This document shows positions 36,232-43,918 of a stretch of 64,000 nt of DNA, piece after piece. The notes below the pieces were generated by a model. It had not been told where the DNA came from, ran no database searches, and saw only the letters and a list, made by a program, of their open reading frames with translations. The stretch covers positions 54,243 to 118,242 of the forward strand of contig JAEESW010000004.1 in NCBI GenBank assembly GCA_016290135.1, in the 5' to 3' direction. The first letter of the stretch is position 1. Every line of letters starts with the position of its first letter. Source of the DNA: a bacterium. GTDB lineage: Bacteria; UBP6; UBA1177. The position numbers were made by a program, and so were the translations under genes.

Positions 36232-36593
36232 GTAGGATCTGCACATATTCTTTGTTGGATAATGTCATCAATTTTTGTGCAGACAGATGAAAAATCGGAG
36301 TCTATTTCTTTATTTGGAAAACGCAGGACCATAAAGCCTAATGCATTTAAAATATTGGTTCTTTCGGCATCGTGAGCTAATCCGTCTTCTGTGTAGTGCT
36401 GGCTTCCGTCAAGTTCTATGATTAATTTTGCTTTTGCACAGCAAAAATCAACAACAAATTTGTTTATGATTTTCTGCCTACATATTTTTATAGGATAATG
36501 CCGCAAAAAATCGAACCATAAATGCTTTTCCTGAGGAGTCATTTCTTTGCGCAACATTCGCGCTGCTTCTATCAGAAGCCGATTCTTTCTCAT
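36222..36593 (-). CDS. DUF559 / Vsr-like endonuclease-fold protein
   Basis: A 123-residue protein of the DUF559 family, which shares the very-short-patch-repair/PD-(D/E)XK endonuclease fold. Landmarks are LRKEMTPQEKHLWFDFLR, then FVVDFCCAKAKLIIELDGSQ, holding the D and E-x-D catalytic acids, and the GFMVLRFPNKEI end. Its stop codon lies within copy B of the interspersed repeat, so the last residues are repeat-derived. Such genes commonly sit by these repeats, and a role in repeat movement is possible but unproven. Confidence 0.8.
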   Translation of the reverse strand: MRKNRLLIEAARMLRKEMTPQEKHLWFDFLRHYPIKICRQKIINKFVVDFCCAKAKLIIELDGSQHYTEDGLAHDAERTNILNALGFMVLRFPNKEIDSDFSSVCTKIDDIIQQRICADPTQR

Positions 36594-36672
36594 AAATTCA
36601 ATAAAATGAAAAACATAGTAAACATATACAAAATAGAAATTCCAAGTATTTTGTCAAATTTTTAAAAAGCTG

Positions 36673-36783
36673 CAACCCCTCAGTCAACCTTTGGTTGGCA
36701 GCTCCCCTAATTTAGGGGCGCCTATCTAACATTAGCAAGCCTCCACTGAGTCGGGGGAGGTGTCACGCAGTGACGGAGAGGTC
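36673..36783. repeat. CCCCTCAG interspersed repeat, copy C
   Basis: Starts AACCCCTCAGTCAACCTTTG and ends GTGACGGAGAGGTC. It keeps both ends and the inner CTCCCCTAATTTAGGGG palindrome. Confidence 0.7.
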
Positions 36784-36838
36784 AGGATCCTGATTCGGTT
36801 TTTCTAGCGATTTCCGGGGATTTCATATTTTTTGCTTT

Positions 36839-36861
36839 TTCAACCTGCTTTTTGTGCAAAA
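36839..36861 (+). repeat. Left direct repeat flanking DUF4143 ATPase 1
   Basis: TTCAACCTGCTTTTTGTGCA followed by AAAT. It is repeated at 38362-38386, just after the stop codon of the ATPase gene, with one extra base and one change. The two copies bracket the gene and its tandem array. Confidence 0.6.
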
Positions 36862-36866
36862 TTGTC

Positions 36867-36990
36867 AAAAAATCTTGATTTGGTGTGAAAGTAACCCATA
36901 AAAAATCTTGATTTGGTGTGAAAGTAACCCATAAAAAATCTTGATTTGGTGTAAAAAATGCCGTATAAAAATCTTGATTTGGTGTAATTC
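36867..36990 (+). repeat. Tandem 33-34-base repeat, four copies
   Basis: Units start AAAAAATCTTGATTTGGTGT at 36867, 36900 and 36933, plus a shorter one at 36967. The first two are identical over 33 bases (ending GAAAGTAACCCAT). The array sits immediately upstream of the first DUF4143 ATPase gene and could be a regulatory or protein-binding array. Confidence 0.8.
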
Positions 36991-37008
36991 GCACTCTGGA
37001 GGGATATC

Positions 37009-38361
37009 GTGAGAAGAAAAATCCTTGAAAAAATAGCGGAATGGAAGAGGACTGGCAACGGAAAAACAGCCTTACTCATTGATGGTGCCCGGCGTGTCGG
37101 AAAAAGTTATGTCGCGGAAGAATTTGCCAAGAATAATTATAAATCATACCTTTTGATTGATTTCAACGAAGCCGGGCAGGAAATTAAAGATCTTTTCGAG
37201 CAGAATCTCAGGGATTTGGATCATTTGTTCACTTTTTTGTCTGCAGTATACAGAGTAAAGCTTTACGAAAGAGAATCTCTGATTATTTTTGATGAAGTCC
37301 AGTTATGTCCCAGAGCTCGCGCCGCAATAAAATTTTTAGTGGCAGACGGCAGATACGACTACATCGAAACAGGTTCGCTCGTCTCTATCCGCAAAAATGT
37401 GAAGGATATAGTAATTCCTTCCGAAGAGCGTCATTTGAAAATGTATCCCATGGATTTCGAGGAGTTTTTGTGGGCTTTAGGCGAAGATGCTTTGTGGCAG
37501 GTTATCAAAACCTGTTTTGAAAAAAAGCAACCTCTTGCTCAGGCACTTCACCGAAAGGCGATGACGCTTTTTCGTGAATATCTTATCATCGGCGGAATGC
37601 CTCAGGCGGTAAGCGAATACCTGTCATCAAAAGATTTTCAAACCGTTGACGCTGTAAAAAGGGATATTCTTTCGTTGTACCGCGACGATATTATCAAACA
37701 TGCTTCAGGTTATGAGCGTAAAGTCACCGGAATTTTTGATGAAATACCTTCACAACTTTCAAAACATGAAAAGAAGTTTTCTCTCTCCGCATTGGGCAAA
37801 GGGATAAGGTCAAGAGATTATGAGAGCGCATTTCTTTGGCTTGAAGATTCAATGATTGTCAATATTTGCTACAATTCAACAGAACCGAATATCGGCCTTA
37901 AACTCAACCGTGACAACTCGTCAATGAAGATTTACATGGGTGATACCGGCCTTTTGATAAGCCATGCATTTGATGAAAACGGAATAGTAACCAATGAAAT
38001 TTACAAAAAACTTCTGTTTGGAAAACTTGAAGTCAACGAGGGAATGCTTTTTGAGAATATTGTGGCGCAGATGCTCACTGCCAACGGTCACAAACTTTAT
38101 TTTTATTCAAACGCGGCAAGAAACGACAGAACTTCCAGAATGGAAATTGATTTCCTTATCGCGAAATCAAAAATTACCGACCGGCACAATATTTCTCCTC
38201 TGGAAGTTAAGTCAGGCAAGAACTACACTCTTTCTTCAATAAACAAATTTTGCAATAAATTCAGAGAACAACTTAACACCCCGGTTGTGCTTCACACCGA
38301 AAACCTGTTTAAGAAAGACGAGGTTGTCTGCCTTCCCGTTTACATGACGATGTTTTTGTAA
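37009..38361 (+). CDS. AAA ATPase with DUF4143 domain (1)
   Basis: A 450-residue protein. The N-terminal AAA_14 ATPase has Walker A LIDGARRVGKSYV and Walker B SLIIFDEVQLCPRA. The family-typical target-like segment LKMYPMDFEEFLWALG and IIGGMPQAVSEYL follow. DUF4143 covers residues ~215-440 and ends in a PD-(D/E)XK-like pair, MEIDFLIAKS ... ISPLEVKSGKNY. Such proteins are abundant in gut anaerobes and are suspected to belong to selfish or defence modules; function is unknown. Translation starts at GTG 37009 after GGAGGG. Direct repeats and a tandem array surround it. Confidence 0.82.
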   Translation: MRRKILEKIAEWKRTGNGKTALLIDGARRVGKSYVAEEFAKNNYKSYLLIDFNEAGQEIKDLFEQNLRDLDHLFTFLSAVYRVKLYERESLIIFDEVQLCPRARAAIKFLVADGRYDYIETGSLVSIRKNVKDIVIPSEERHLKMYPMDFEEFLWALGEDALWQVIKTCFEKKQPLAQALHRKAMTLFREYLIIGGMPQAVSEYLSSKDFQTVDAVKRDILSLYRDDIIKHASGYERKVTGIFDEIPSQLSKHEKKFSLSALGKGIRSRDYESAFLWLEDSMIVNICYNSTEPNIGLKLNRDNSSMKIYMGDTGLLISHAFDENGIVTNEIYKKLLFGKLEVNEGMLFENIVAQMLTANGHKLYFYSNAARNDRTSRMEIDFLIAKSKITDRHNISPLEVKSGKNYTLSSINKFCNKFREQLNTPVVLHTENLFKKDEVVCLPVYMTMFL

Positions 38362-38386
38362 TTCAACCTGCTTTTTCGTGCGAAAT
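38362..38386 (+). repeat. Right direct repeat flanking DUF4143 ATPase 1
   Basis: TTCAACCTGCTTTTTCGTGC then GAAAT, starting directly after the stop codon. It is the partner of 36839-36861. Confidence 0.6.
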
Positions 38387-38388
38387 CC

Positions 38389-38416
38389 GGAGACGTATCC
38401 CTATACGTCTCCTTTT
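38389..38416 (+). terminator. Hairpin terminator after DUF4143 ATPase 1
   Basis: GGAGACGTAT (38389-38398) and ATACGTCTCC (38403-38412) form a perfect 10-bp stem with a 4-base loop, followed by TTTT. Its GAGACG/CGTCTC ends are like the palindromes at 49015 and in the MORN gene. Confidence 0.6.
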
Positions 38417-38462
38417 CAAGGCACCCTATTGAAAATTTTTGCGGATTTCCGCATTTTTCTTC

Positions 38463-38500
38463 ACTGAAAACTTTTACCAAAACCCGAAAAAGTTTTCAGT
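38463..38500. repeat. Hairpin repeat, copy 1
   Basis: ACTGAAAACTTTT (38463-38475) pairs perfectly with AAAAGTTTTCAGT (38488-38500) around a 12-base loop. A near-identical copy is at 41670-41707. Confidence 0.75.
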
Positions 38501-38677
38501 AGCGACAGAAAAATTGTCAGTGTATTGGGAAAAATGTCGATGTGGCGACTAAATTTTCAATAGACTTGACTGTTCACGGCAATTCAGTTAAAATTATCAT
38601 AACTCTAAAAGTTGTTTTTAGAGTATGTTATTGAAATTTTGGTCGACAATGCCGAACTTTTTTCAGTAGGTGTTTTT

Positions 38678-39916
38678 ATGAAAAGAGATTTATACACCCG
38701 CCAACTTGTTAGAAAGATGCATAACGGTATGATTAAAGTTGTGACTGGGATCCGCAGATGCGGCAAGTCATATCTTTTATTCAACCTTTTCCGCAACCAT
38801 CTTGTCAGTGAAAATGTTCCTGAAGATCATATTCTTGAAATGGCGTTTGATCTTTACGAGAACAAGAAATTTCAGAATCCTGAAGTTTTTTATCCGCATA
38901 TAAAGTCGCAGATCAAAGACGGCGGCATGTATTATGTCTTGTTGGATGAGGTTCAACTTCTCGGCGATTTTGAAGCGATACTCAATAGTTTGTTGAGAAT
39001 GCAGAATGTGGATGTTTATGTGACCGGAAGCAATGCAAAGTTTTTGTCGAAAGATGTGATCACAGAGTTTAGGGGGCGTGGAGACCAGATCCACCTCTAT
39101 CCCCTGTCATTTGCTGAATTTCTGCAAGCTTATAAAGGAAGCAGCATCGAGGCATGGAGGGAATATTCCATGTACGGCGGATTACCGAAACTCCTGGATA
39201 TTTCTGATGATCGCGATAAGGCTGTTTATCTTGAATCCATTTTTTCAGAAACGTATTTAAAGGACATTTTGGAAAGAAACGATGTCCGCAATACAAATGA
39301 AATTTCTGAACTGTTTGATTTTATTGCATCTTCTGTCGGAGGGCTTTCCAATCCAAAAAAACTCTCGGATACTTTCAAATCTGTAAAAAATGTTTCGATT
39401 CACCCCGACACAATAAAAACCTATCTGGATTATTTTGAGGAATCTTTTTTAATAAGCCGCGCAGTCCGCTATGACATTAAAGGAAAAAAATATATCAATA
39501 CTCCTAGTAAATATTACTTCACGGATATGGGGTTAAGGAACGCCCGTTTGCATTTCAGGCAATATGAAGAAACCCATATTATGGAAAACATCATTTACAA
39601 TGAGCTTTTGACACGCGGTTATTCCGTTGATGTCGGTGTTGTTGAAGTCACAGAACGCACTGCGGAACAGAAAAAGGTCCAAAAACAACTTGAAGTCGAT
39701 TTTGTGTGCAATCTCGGTTCTTCGCGATTGTATATTCAGTCAGCGCTTAGTATTTCTGATGCTCAAAAAGAAAAGCAGGAACAAAATTCCTTGGAACGCA
39801 TTCCGGATTCATTTGAAAAAATTATTATCGTCAAAGATATTCCAACGCATTATAATGATTCAGGGATACTCATCTTAAATCTGTTCGATTTTTTGATGAA
39901 CACAAATCCGTTTTAA
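38678..39916 (+). CDS. AAA ATPase with DUF4143 domain (2)
   Basis: A 412-residue AAA_14/DUF4143 protein. Walker A is VVTGIRRCGKSYLLFNL, Walker B YVLLDEVQLL, and the arginine-rich LSKDVITEFRGRGDQI segment with LYPLSFAEFLQAYKG follows. DUF4143 covers ~200-400, with YYFTDMGLRNARLHFRQ as its hallmark and LEVDFVCNLG near the end. ATG 38678 has AGGTG upstream; the longer TTG frame from 38612 is less likely. It belongs to a different subgroup from its two neighbours, so the cluster did not arise only by tandem duplication. Confidence 0.85.
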   Translation: MKRDLYTRQLVRKMHNGMIKVVTGIRRCGKSYLLFNLFRNHLVSENVPEDHILEMAFDLYENKKFQNPEVFYPHIKSQIKDGGMYYVLLDEVQLLGDFEAILNSLLRMQNVDVYVTGSNAKFLSKDVITEFRGRGDQIHLYPLSFAEFLQAYKGSSIEAWREYSMYGGLPKLLDISDDRDKAVYLESIFSETYLKDILERNDVRNTNEISELFDFIASSVGGLSNPKKLSDTFKSVKNVSIHPDTIKTYLDYFEESFLISRAVRYDIKGKKYINTPSKYYFTDMGLRNARLHFRQYEETHIMENIIYNELLTRGYSVDVGVVEVTERTAEQKKVQKQLEVDFVCNLGSSRLYIQSALSISDAQKEKQEQNSLERIPDSFEKIIIVKDIPTHYNDSGILILNLFDFLMNTNPF

Positions 39917-40101
39917 CACGAATATCTGACGGAATTTCAGAAAAAATACTCAAAAACAGTAAAAGAAACAATAGTTTTTTCGCAGAAAGACCGTTTTGAC
40001 GAAAATGGAATCAAAATCCTGCCGTTTTATCTCTTGCCGTTCGTAGTGTAAGAATTTCGTGCAAAAATCATCTGAAAACACCGGAAAAAGTGATTTTTTT
40101 C

Positions 40102-40158
40102 GTCATCTTGAACGAATGTGAAAGATCTACAGGGATTCTTCGCTGCGTTCAGAATGAC
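40102..40158. repeat. GTCATCTTGAACG...CGTTCAGAATGAC inverted element
   Basis: Ends GTCATCTTGAACG and CGTTCAGAATGAC are inverted copies with two mismatches around GATCTACAGGGATTCTTCGC. It matches a widespread bacterial short palindromic repeat (GTCATTCTGAGCGAAGC type). Confidence 0.6.
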
Positions 40159-40185
40159 GTGGAAAACTTTGAAGAACTGCACTTT

Positions 40186-41505
40186 TTAGGCAATTTTCAT
40201 AGCGATTTCAATGAGTTTGCCGAGTTCGTCGGTCAGATAAAGCGGAACATTCAGGATCTTTCCATCGAAAGAAAGATTTTTTAGTGAAAAACGGATCGCC
40301 AAAGGTGTTATTTTACTGAAATCGTTGAGATATTTCTTGATGCTTGCCGCATGGACATTTATTCCGGCCTTTACTTCGACAGGGAGAATGTCGTTTCCTT
40401 TCTGAATGACAAAATCGACTTCATGAGCGGTATCAGACCAATAATAAGGTTTTGTATCGAAGTGGCGAAGAAGAGTCTGAAAAACGAAATTTTCGGTCAA
40501 AGCACCCTTAAATTCGGTGAAAAGCCTGTTTCCTTCGCTAAAAGCGGAAGTCGCAAGCCTTGAATGCCTGCGCAGAAGTCCCACATCCCCCATATAGATT
40601 TTGAACGCCCCGATATCCTCGTAAGCACTCATCGGAAGTCCCGGTTTTGTTATACGCGGTACGCATCCGACAACATTTGCATTTTTAAGCCACTCGAGAG
40701 CGTTTTCGTATTCTCTCGCGCGAGCCCCTTCTTTAACTGCAGAATAGAGGAACTTTTTATTTTCACGGGCGAGTTGCGACGGAAGCGATGTCCATATCCT
40801 TCTGATCTTAGGCACATCGAAATTGGGTGCATGCTTTCCGAAATCGCTTTCGTAGGAATCAAGGATCGCGCTCAAGATCTTGTCAACTTCGGAAATGTCG
40901 GCCTCTTCGCTCCATATTTTGACCGGTTCCGGCATTCCGCCGATCGTAAGATAGATTTTAAGTTTTTCGGTCAACGGGTTTGCGAAAGCGTCGGGAATCG
41001 TCTCGATAGAGTCGATATTTTTCATGTATTTAAGCAGATTTTCATCTCCGCAGGCAAGCAGGAACTCGCTGAAAGTCATAGGTCCCATATCGAGGAAATC
41101 GACTTTGCCTACAGGAAAACCGTCTGACAGAGTGAGCCCGAGAAGCGATCCTGCGCTTGCGATATAATATTCCGATGCGTCTTCGCAAAAATATTTGAGT
41201 GAATTGAGTGCAGCGGGACAAGCTTGAATCTCATCAAAAATCACAAGAGTCTGCGGTGTGATCTTTTTTCCGGTCGAAACAGCCAGATTTTGGAGAATGC
41301 GCCGGACATCTTTTGTAGTTTCGAAAAATTGGGCATGCTCGGGATTCTTATCGAAATTTATGCTTACAAAGCCGTTCTCAAACTCTTTACCGAACTCTTC
41401 AAGGATCCAAGTTTTGCCGACCTGTCTCGCACCGCGGAGTATCAAAGGCTTTCTGTGTTTCGAATCTTTCCACTTTCTTAAATCATCAATAATGAACCGC
41501 TTCAT
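40186..41505 (-). CDS. AAA ATPase with DUF4143 domain (3)
   Basis: A 439-residue protein close in layout to ATPase 1. Walker A is LILRGARQVGKTWIL, Walker B TLVIFDEIQACPAALNSL, and MGPMTFSEFLLACGDENLL and TIGGMPEPVKIW follow. DUF4143 holds FKIYMGDVGLLRRHSRL and ends with HEVDFVIQKGN ... ILPVEVKAG, again a nuclease-fold-like pair. AGGGAG stands 6 bases before the ATG. It points against ATPase 2. Confidence 0.85.
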   Translation of the reverse strand: MKRFIIDDLRKWKDSKHRKPLILRGARQVGKTWILEEFGKEFENGFVSINFDKNPEHAQFFETTKDVRRILQNLAVSTGKKITPQTLVIFDEIQACPAALNSLKYFCEDASEYYIASAGSLLGLTLSDGFPVGKVDFLDMGPMTFSEFLLACGDENLLKYMKNIDSIETIPDAFANPLTEKLKIYLTIGGMPEPVKIWSEEADISEVDKILSAILDSYESDFGKHAPNFDVPKIRRIWTSLPSQLARENKKFLYSAVKEGARAREYENALEWLKNANVVGCVPRITKPGLPMSAYEDIGAFKIYMGDVGLLRRHSRLATSAFSEGNRLFTEFKGALTENFVFQTLLRHFDTKPYYWSDTAHEVDFVIQKGNDILPVEVKAGINVHAASIKKYLNDFSKITPLAIRFSLKNLSFDGKILNVPLYLTDELGKLIEIAMKIA

Positions 41506-41669
41506 GGCAATCTCCCTTAAAAAATCGCTTGATTATTATTCCAAATCACTTTCAAATCAACAAAAATCACACATTTTTTAAAAATTATGTGATTCCAATC
41601 ACACTTTTTGCAGAAATTTTGTGCAAAAATTATCCGGAAATACCCGGAAAAAGTGGCAGATTTCCACAA

Positions 41670-41707
41670 ACTGAAAACTTTTGCCAAAACCTGAAAAAGT
41701 TTTCAGT
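41670..41707. repeat. Hairpin repeat, copy 2
   Basis: The same 13-bp stem as at 38463-38500 with a nearly identical loop. It ends where a gene remnant begins, and both copies flank DUF4143 genes. Confidence 0.75.
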
Positions 41708-41710
41708 AGA

Positions 41711-41785
41711 GACTATGACACAAATGCCGTCTATCTGCAGCCTGACGTTGTCTATGTCGCACCGCTCACGGTTTTGAAGGGGTAA
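41711..41785 (+). pseudogene. C-terminal remnant of an unidentified gene
   Basis: Just after the hairpin repeat, one frame reads DYDTNAVYLQPDVVYVAPLT plus VLKG and stop. Its codon use (GCC, GTC, CTG, CAG, CCG) is richer in GC than the surroundings and like the core genes. It has no start and looks like the tail of a gene cut at the repeat. The family is not recognised. Confidence 0.35.
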
Positions 41786-42836
41786 AATAGCGAGCTTCTA
41801 TCCGATCCAGAATTTTGGAGATGTATTTTTCAAAAGGCTTGCGGCAAAGTTCCACGATTATTCCGGCAAGCATCAAAGATACAACAGAGAATAAAATTCT
41901 TGCAAAAAGAAAAGGACTGCTTTCATACATTGGGAATACAAATAATTTGCGATATATATTCCAGCAAAAAGGTCCGGTATGTAAAAGGTATATTCCCAAA
42001 GTGCATGTGGCTATGCTATTGATTTTTGGATGATAACTGATGCTTAAATGCTGAAAAAATGAAAAAAGTGAGATGCTTAGAATTACCTGAAACAGCGAGT
42101 TGTTTCCCCAAAACATGGTTGCTGCTTCGGTATCTTTGAAGAAAAATTCAATCAAAAAGATATATGAAAAAAGCAGAGCCACAGTGATTGCAAAAACAAC
42201 CAAACTTCTTTTTGCGGTATTGAGAACGGGCAATCCGTAAATTTTTATATATGCACCGACAAAATATAACAAAATCATCCAAATATAACGATTATAAAAT
42301 ACCATGGATTCTGTTGATTTGATTTGTATAGCAAATAATATGGTTGGAAAGACGCTCCAAATCACAAATTGTGAACAAATCAGAAATTCGAACTCTTTTT
42401 TGTTCATCGCAGCAATAAGTTTCTGTAAAAACGGAGTTAGTGTATAGACAAAAATATATGCTGAAATAAACCACCATTGGCCCTGTAGCACAGGGAAAAA
42501 CCAACTAGAAAGGTCGTAAGCGTCAATCGGAGCTTTTGTGAACATTATTGTTGCGCTTCGGCAAATATAAAAATAAAAATAGGCCTGTAAAATTAGCAAA
42601 AACAGTTTTTTCCATTTGAAAGTAGTTGTTGGTAGAAAATATCCGCTAATTAAAATAAAACAGTTGACCCCCAATTCTCCTCCGTAATACAGGATATCAT
42701 GTAGCAATTTGTTGATAGAAAAGTCTTTAGTAAAATAAAACTCGCCGCTGCATAATATGGAATGAGAAGCAACAATTGTCGCAATGGATAATATTCTAAG
42801 AATTTCAAAATTGCTTTGTCTTATTTGTTTTTCCAT
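41766..42836 (-). CDS. Acyltransferase 3 family membrane protein (O-acetyltransferase)
   Basis: A 356-residue integral membrane protein of the Acyltransf_3 family, with about ten hydrophobic segments. The start RQSNFEILRILSIATIVASH contains the family's R-x10-H-like catalytic pair at its N-terminus. These enzymes O-acetylate surface sugars. It ends ~20 bases into the opposite-strand gene remnant. The start is uncertain among ATGs at 42836, 42851 and 42881; 42836 begins the conserved part. Confidence 0.8.
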   Translation of the reverse strand: MEKQIRQSNFEILRILSIATIVASHSILCSGEFYFTKDFSINKLLHDILYYGGELGVNCFILISGYFLPTTTFKWKKLFLLILQAYFYFYICRSATIMFTKAPIDAYDLSSWFFPVLQGQWWFISAYIFVYTLTPFLQKLIAAMNKKEFEFLICSQFVIWSVFPTILFAIQIKSTESMVFYNRYIWMILLYFVGAYIKIYGLPVLNTAKRSLVVFAITVALLFSYIFLIEFFFKDTEAATMFWGNNSLFQVILSISLFSFFQHLSISYHPKINSIATCTLGIYLLHTGPFCWNIYRKLFVFPMYESSPFLFARILFSVVSLMLAGIIVELCRKPFEKYISKILDRIEARYFTPSKP

Positions 42837-42996
42837 GTTTAAGCCCAACATAGAATTCAAAAAACATCTGTAAAATCCCACAAGTTGCTAAAGATGTCAA
42901 GAATGAAAAAGCTTATTTTATTGCAAATATCTGTGGTTCGGATAATAAATTCGTTTGGTGAGAGAAGCTCTTTTATGTGAAAAGGCAAAAAGTATA

Positions 42997-43860
42997 ATGA
43001 TTGTAGGAATTAATTACTCAGATAATAAATTCAAAAAAGCGCAGCACTTAAATACTTGGTCAATGTATCATAAAGGTAAGATCGATAAAGTCATAGAATA
43101 TACTCCCGATGATTTAGATTCTGAATTCGTGAAAGAAAATAAGGAAATTCTTACCCAGCGTAAAGGGGCTGGATATTGGTTGTGGAAGCCGTATATTATA
43201 AAAAAAACTTTTGATCTACTTCGACTAGATGATTATTTGTTTTACTGCGATGCCGGAGCTGTCATTTTGAAACCTGTTCAATTTCTAATAGATGCAATGG
43301 AAAAAGCTAATATGAACGTGATGTGTTTCCAATTACCGTTCAAAGAGCGCGCATATTCCAAAAGAGATGCTTTCATTTTGTTGGATTGCGACAGTGATGA
43401 ATATGTGGATACCCAGCAAAGATTAGGCGGATACATTATCATAAAAAAAACGAATGCCTCAAATATGCAAAATAATTTTGTTGATGTGGACAAATTATTG
43501 AGTAGCTATCTTTCTTTTTGCAAAGATCCTCGGATCATTTTGGGGGGAGAAAATGTCATGGGGTTGCCGAACTATGAAGGTTTTGTTGAAAACAGGCATG
43601 ATCAGACAGTTTGGAGTTTACTTACAAAAAAATATGGGATAGTTGCATTCAGAGATCCGTCTCAATGGGGAAAAAATAAAAATTTATTTCCTGAATCAAC
43701 TCAAAAAAGGAGTGAATATCCTGTTGTAATTGATAGTGTTAGAAGAAATGACTTGGATAATTGGAGTGATTATTGTTTGCTTCGGAAATTTCCCACAATA
43801 TTTATTTTACGCAGGATCTGTCGAAAAATCAGCAATAGAATATTTGGGGGTTTGAAATGA
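42997..43860 (+). CDS. Putative glycosyltransferase
   Basis: A 287-residue protein. The pattern KGAGYWLWKPYIIKKTFDLL followed by LFYCDAGAVIL is that of bacterial and viral GT-A-like glycosyltransferases in polysaccharide loci, with D-x-G standing where the metal-binding DxD is expected. The late GFVENRHDQTVWSLL carries a conserved HDQ. I prefer ATG 42997, which begins the first strand MIVGINYSDNKFKKA; GTG 42955 is possible. AT-rich. The donor sugar is unknown. Confidence 0.6.
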   Translation: MIVGINYSDNKFKKAQHLNTWSMYHKGKIDKVIEYTPDDLDSEFVKENKEILTQRKGAGYWLWKPYIIKKTFDLLRLDDYLFYCDAGAVILKPVQFLIDAMEKANMNVMCFQLPFKERAYSKRDAFILLDCDSDEYVDTQQRLGGYIIIKKTNASNMQNNFVDVDKLLSSYLSFCKDPRIILGGENVMGLPNYEGFVENRHDQTVWSLLTKKYGIVAFRDPSQWGKNKNLFPESTQKRSEYPVVIDSVRRNDLDNWSDYCLLRKFPTIFILRRICRKISNRIFGGLK

Positions 43861-43918
43861 TGGTATGTCTATTACACAAACTATATTATTCGATTTTTGT
43901 ATTCAGGGATAGGAATTG

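Larger units (their letters stand above)
36594..37008. other. Repeat-rich intergenic region
   Basis: This 415-base gap holds a full interspersed repeat (36673-36783), one half of a direct-repeat pair (36839-36861) and a four-copy tandem repeat (36867-36990) that ends just before the ribosome binding site of the first DUF4143 ATPase. Confidence 0.7.
38387..38677. other. Intergenic region between ATPases 1 and 2
   Basis: Together with the direct repeat this makes a 316-base gap. It holds a terminator-like hairpin (38389-38416), a 38-base hairpin repeat (38463-38500) and an AT-rich tail with short repeats of TATTGAAAA. No gene is seen. Confidence 0.6.

Noticed and set aside
36867..36990. CRISPR array
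   Set aside because: The units follow each other without unique spacers of constant length, the unit is 33-34 bases in tandem, and no cas gene is nearby.
40090..40284. Small plus-strand gene overlapping the third DUF4143 gene
   Set aside because: It is made of the inverted repeat and antisense sequence of the ATPase.
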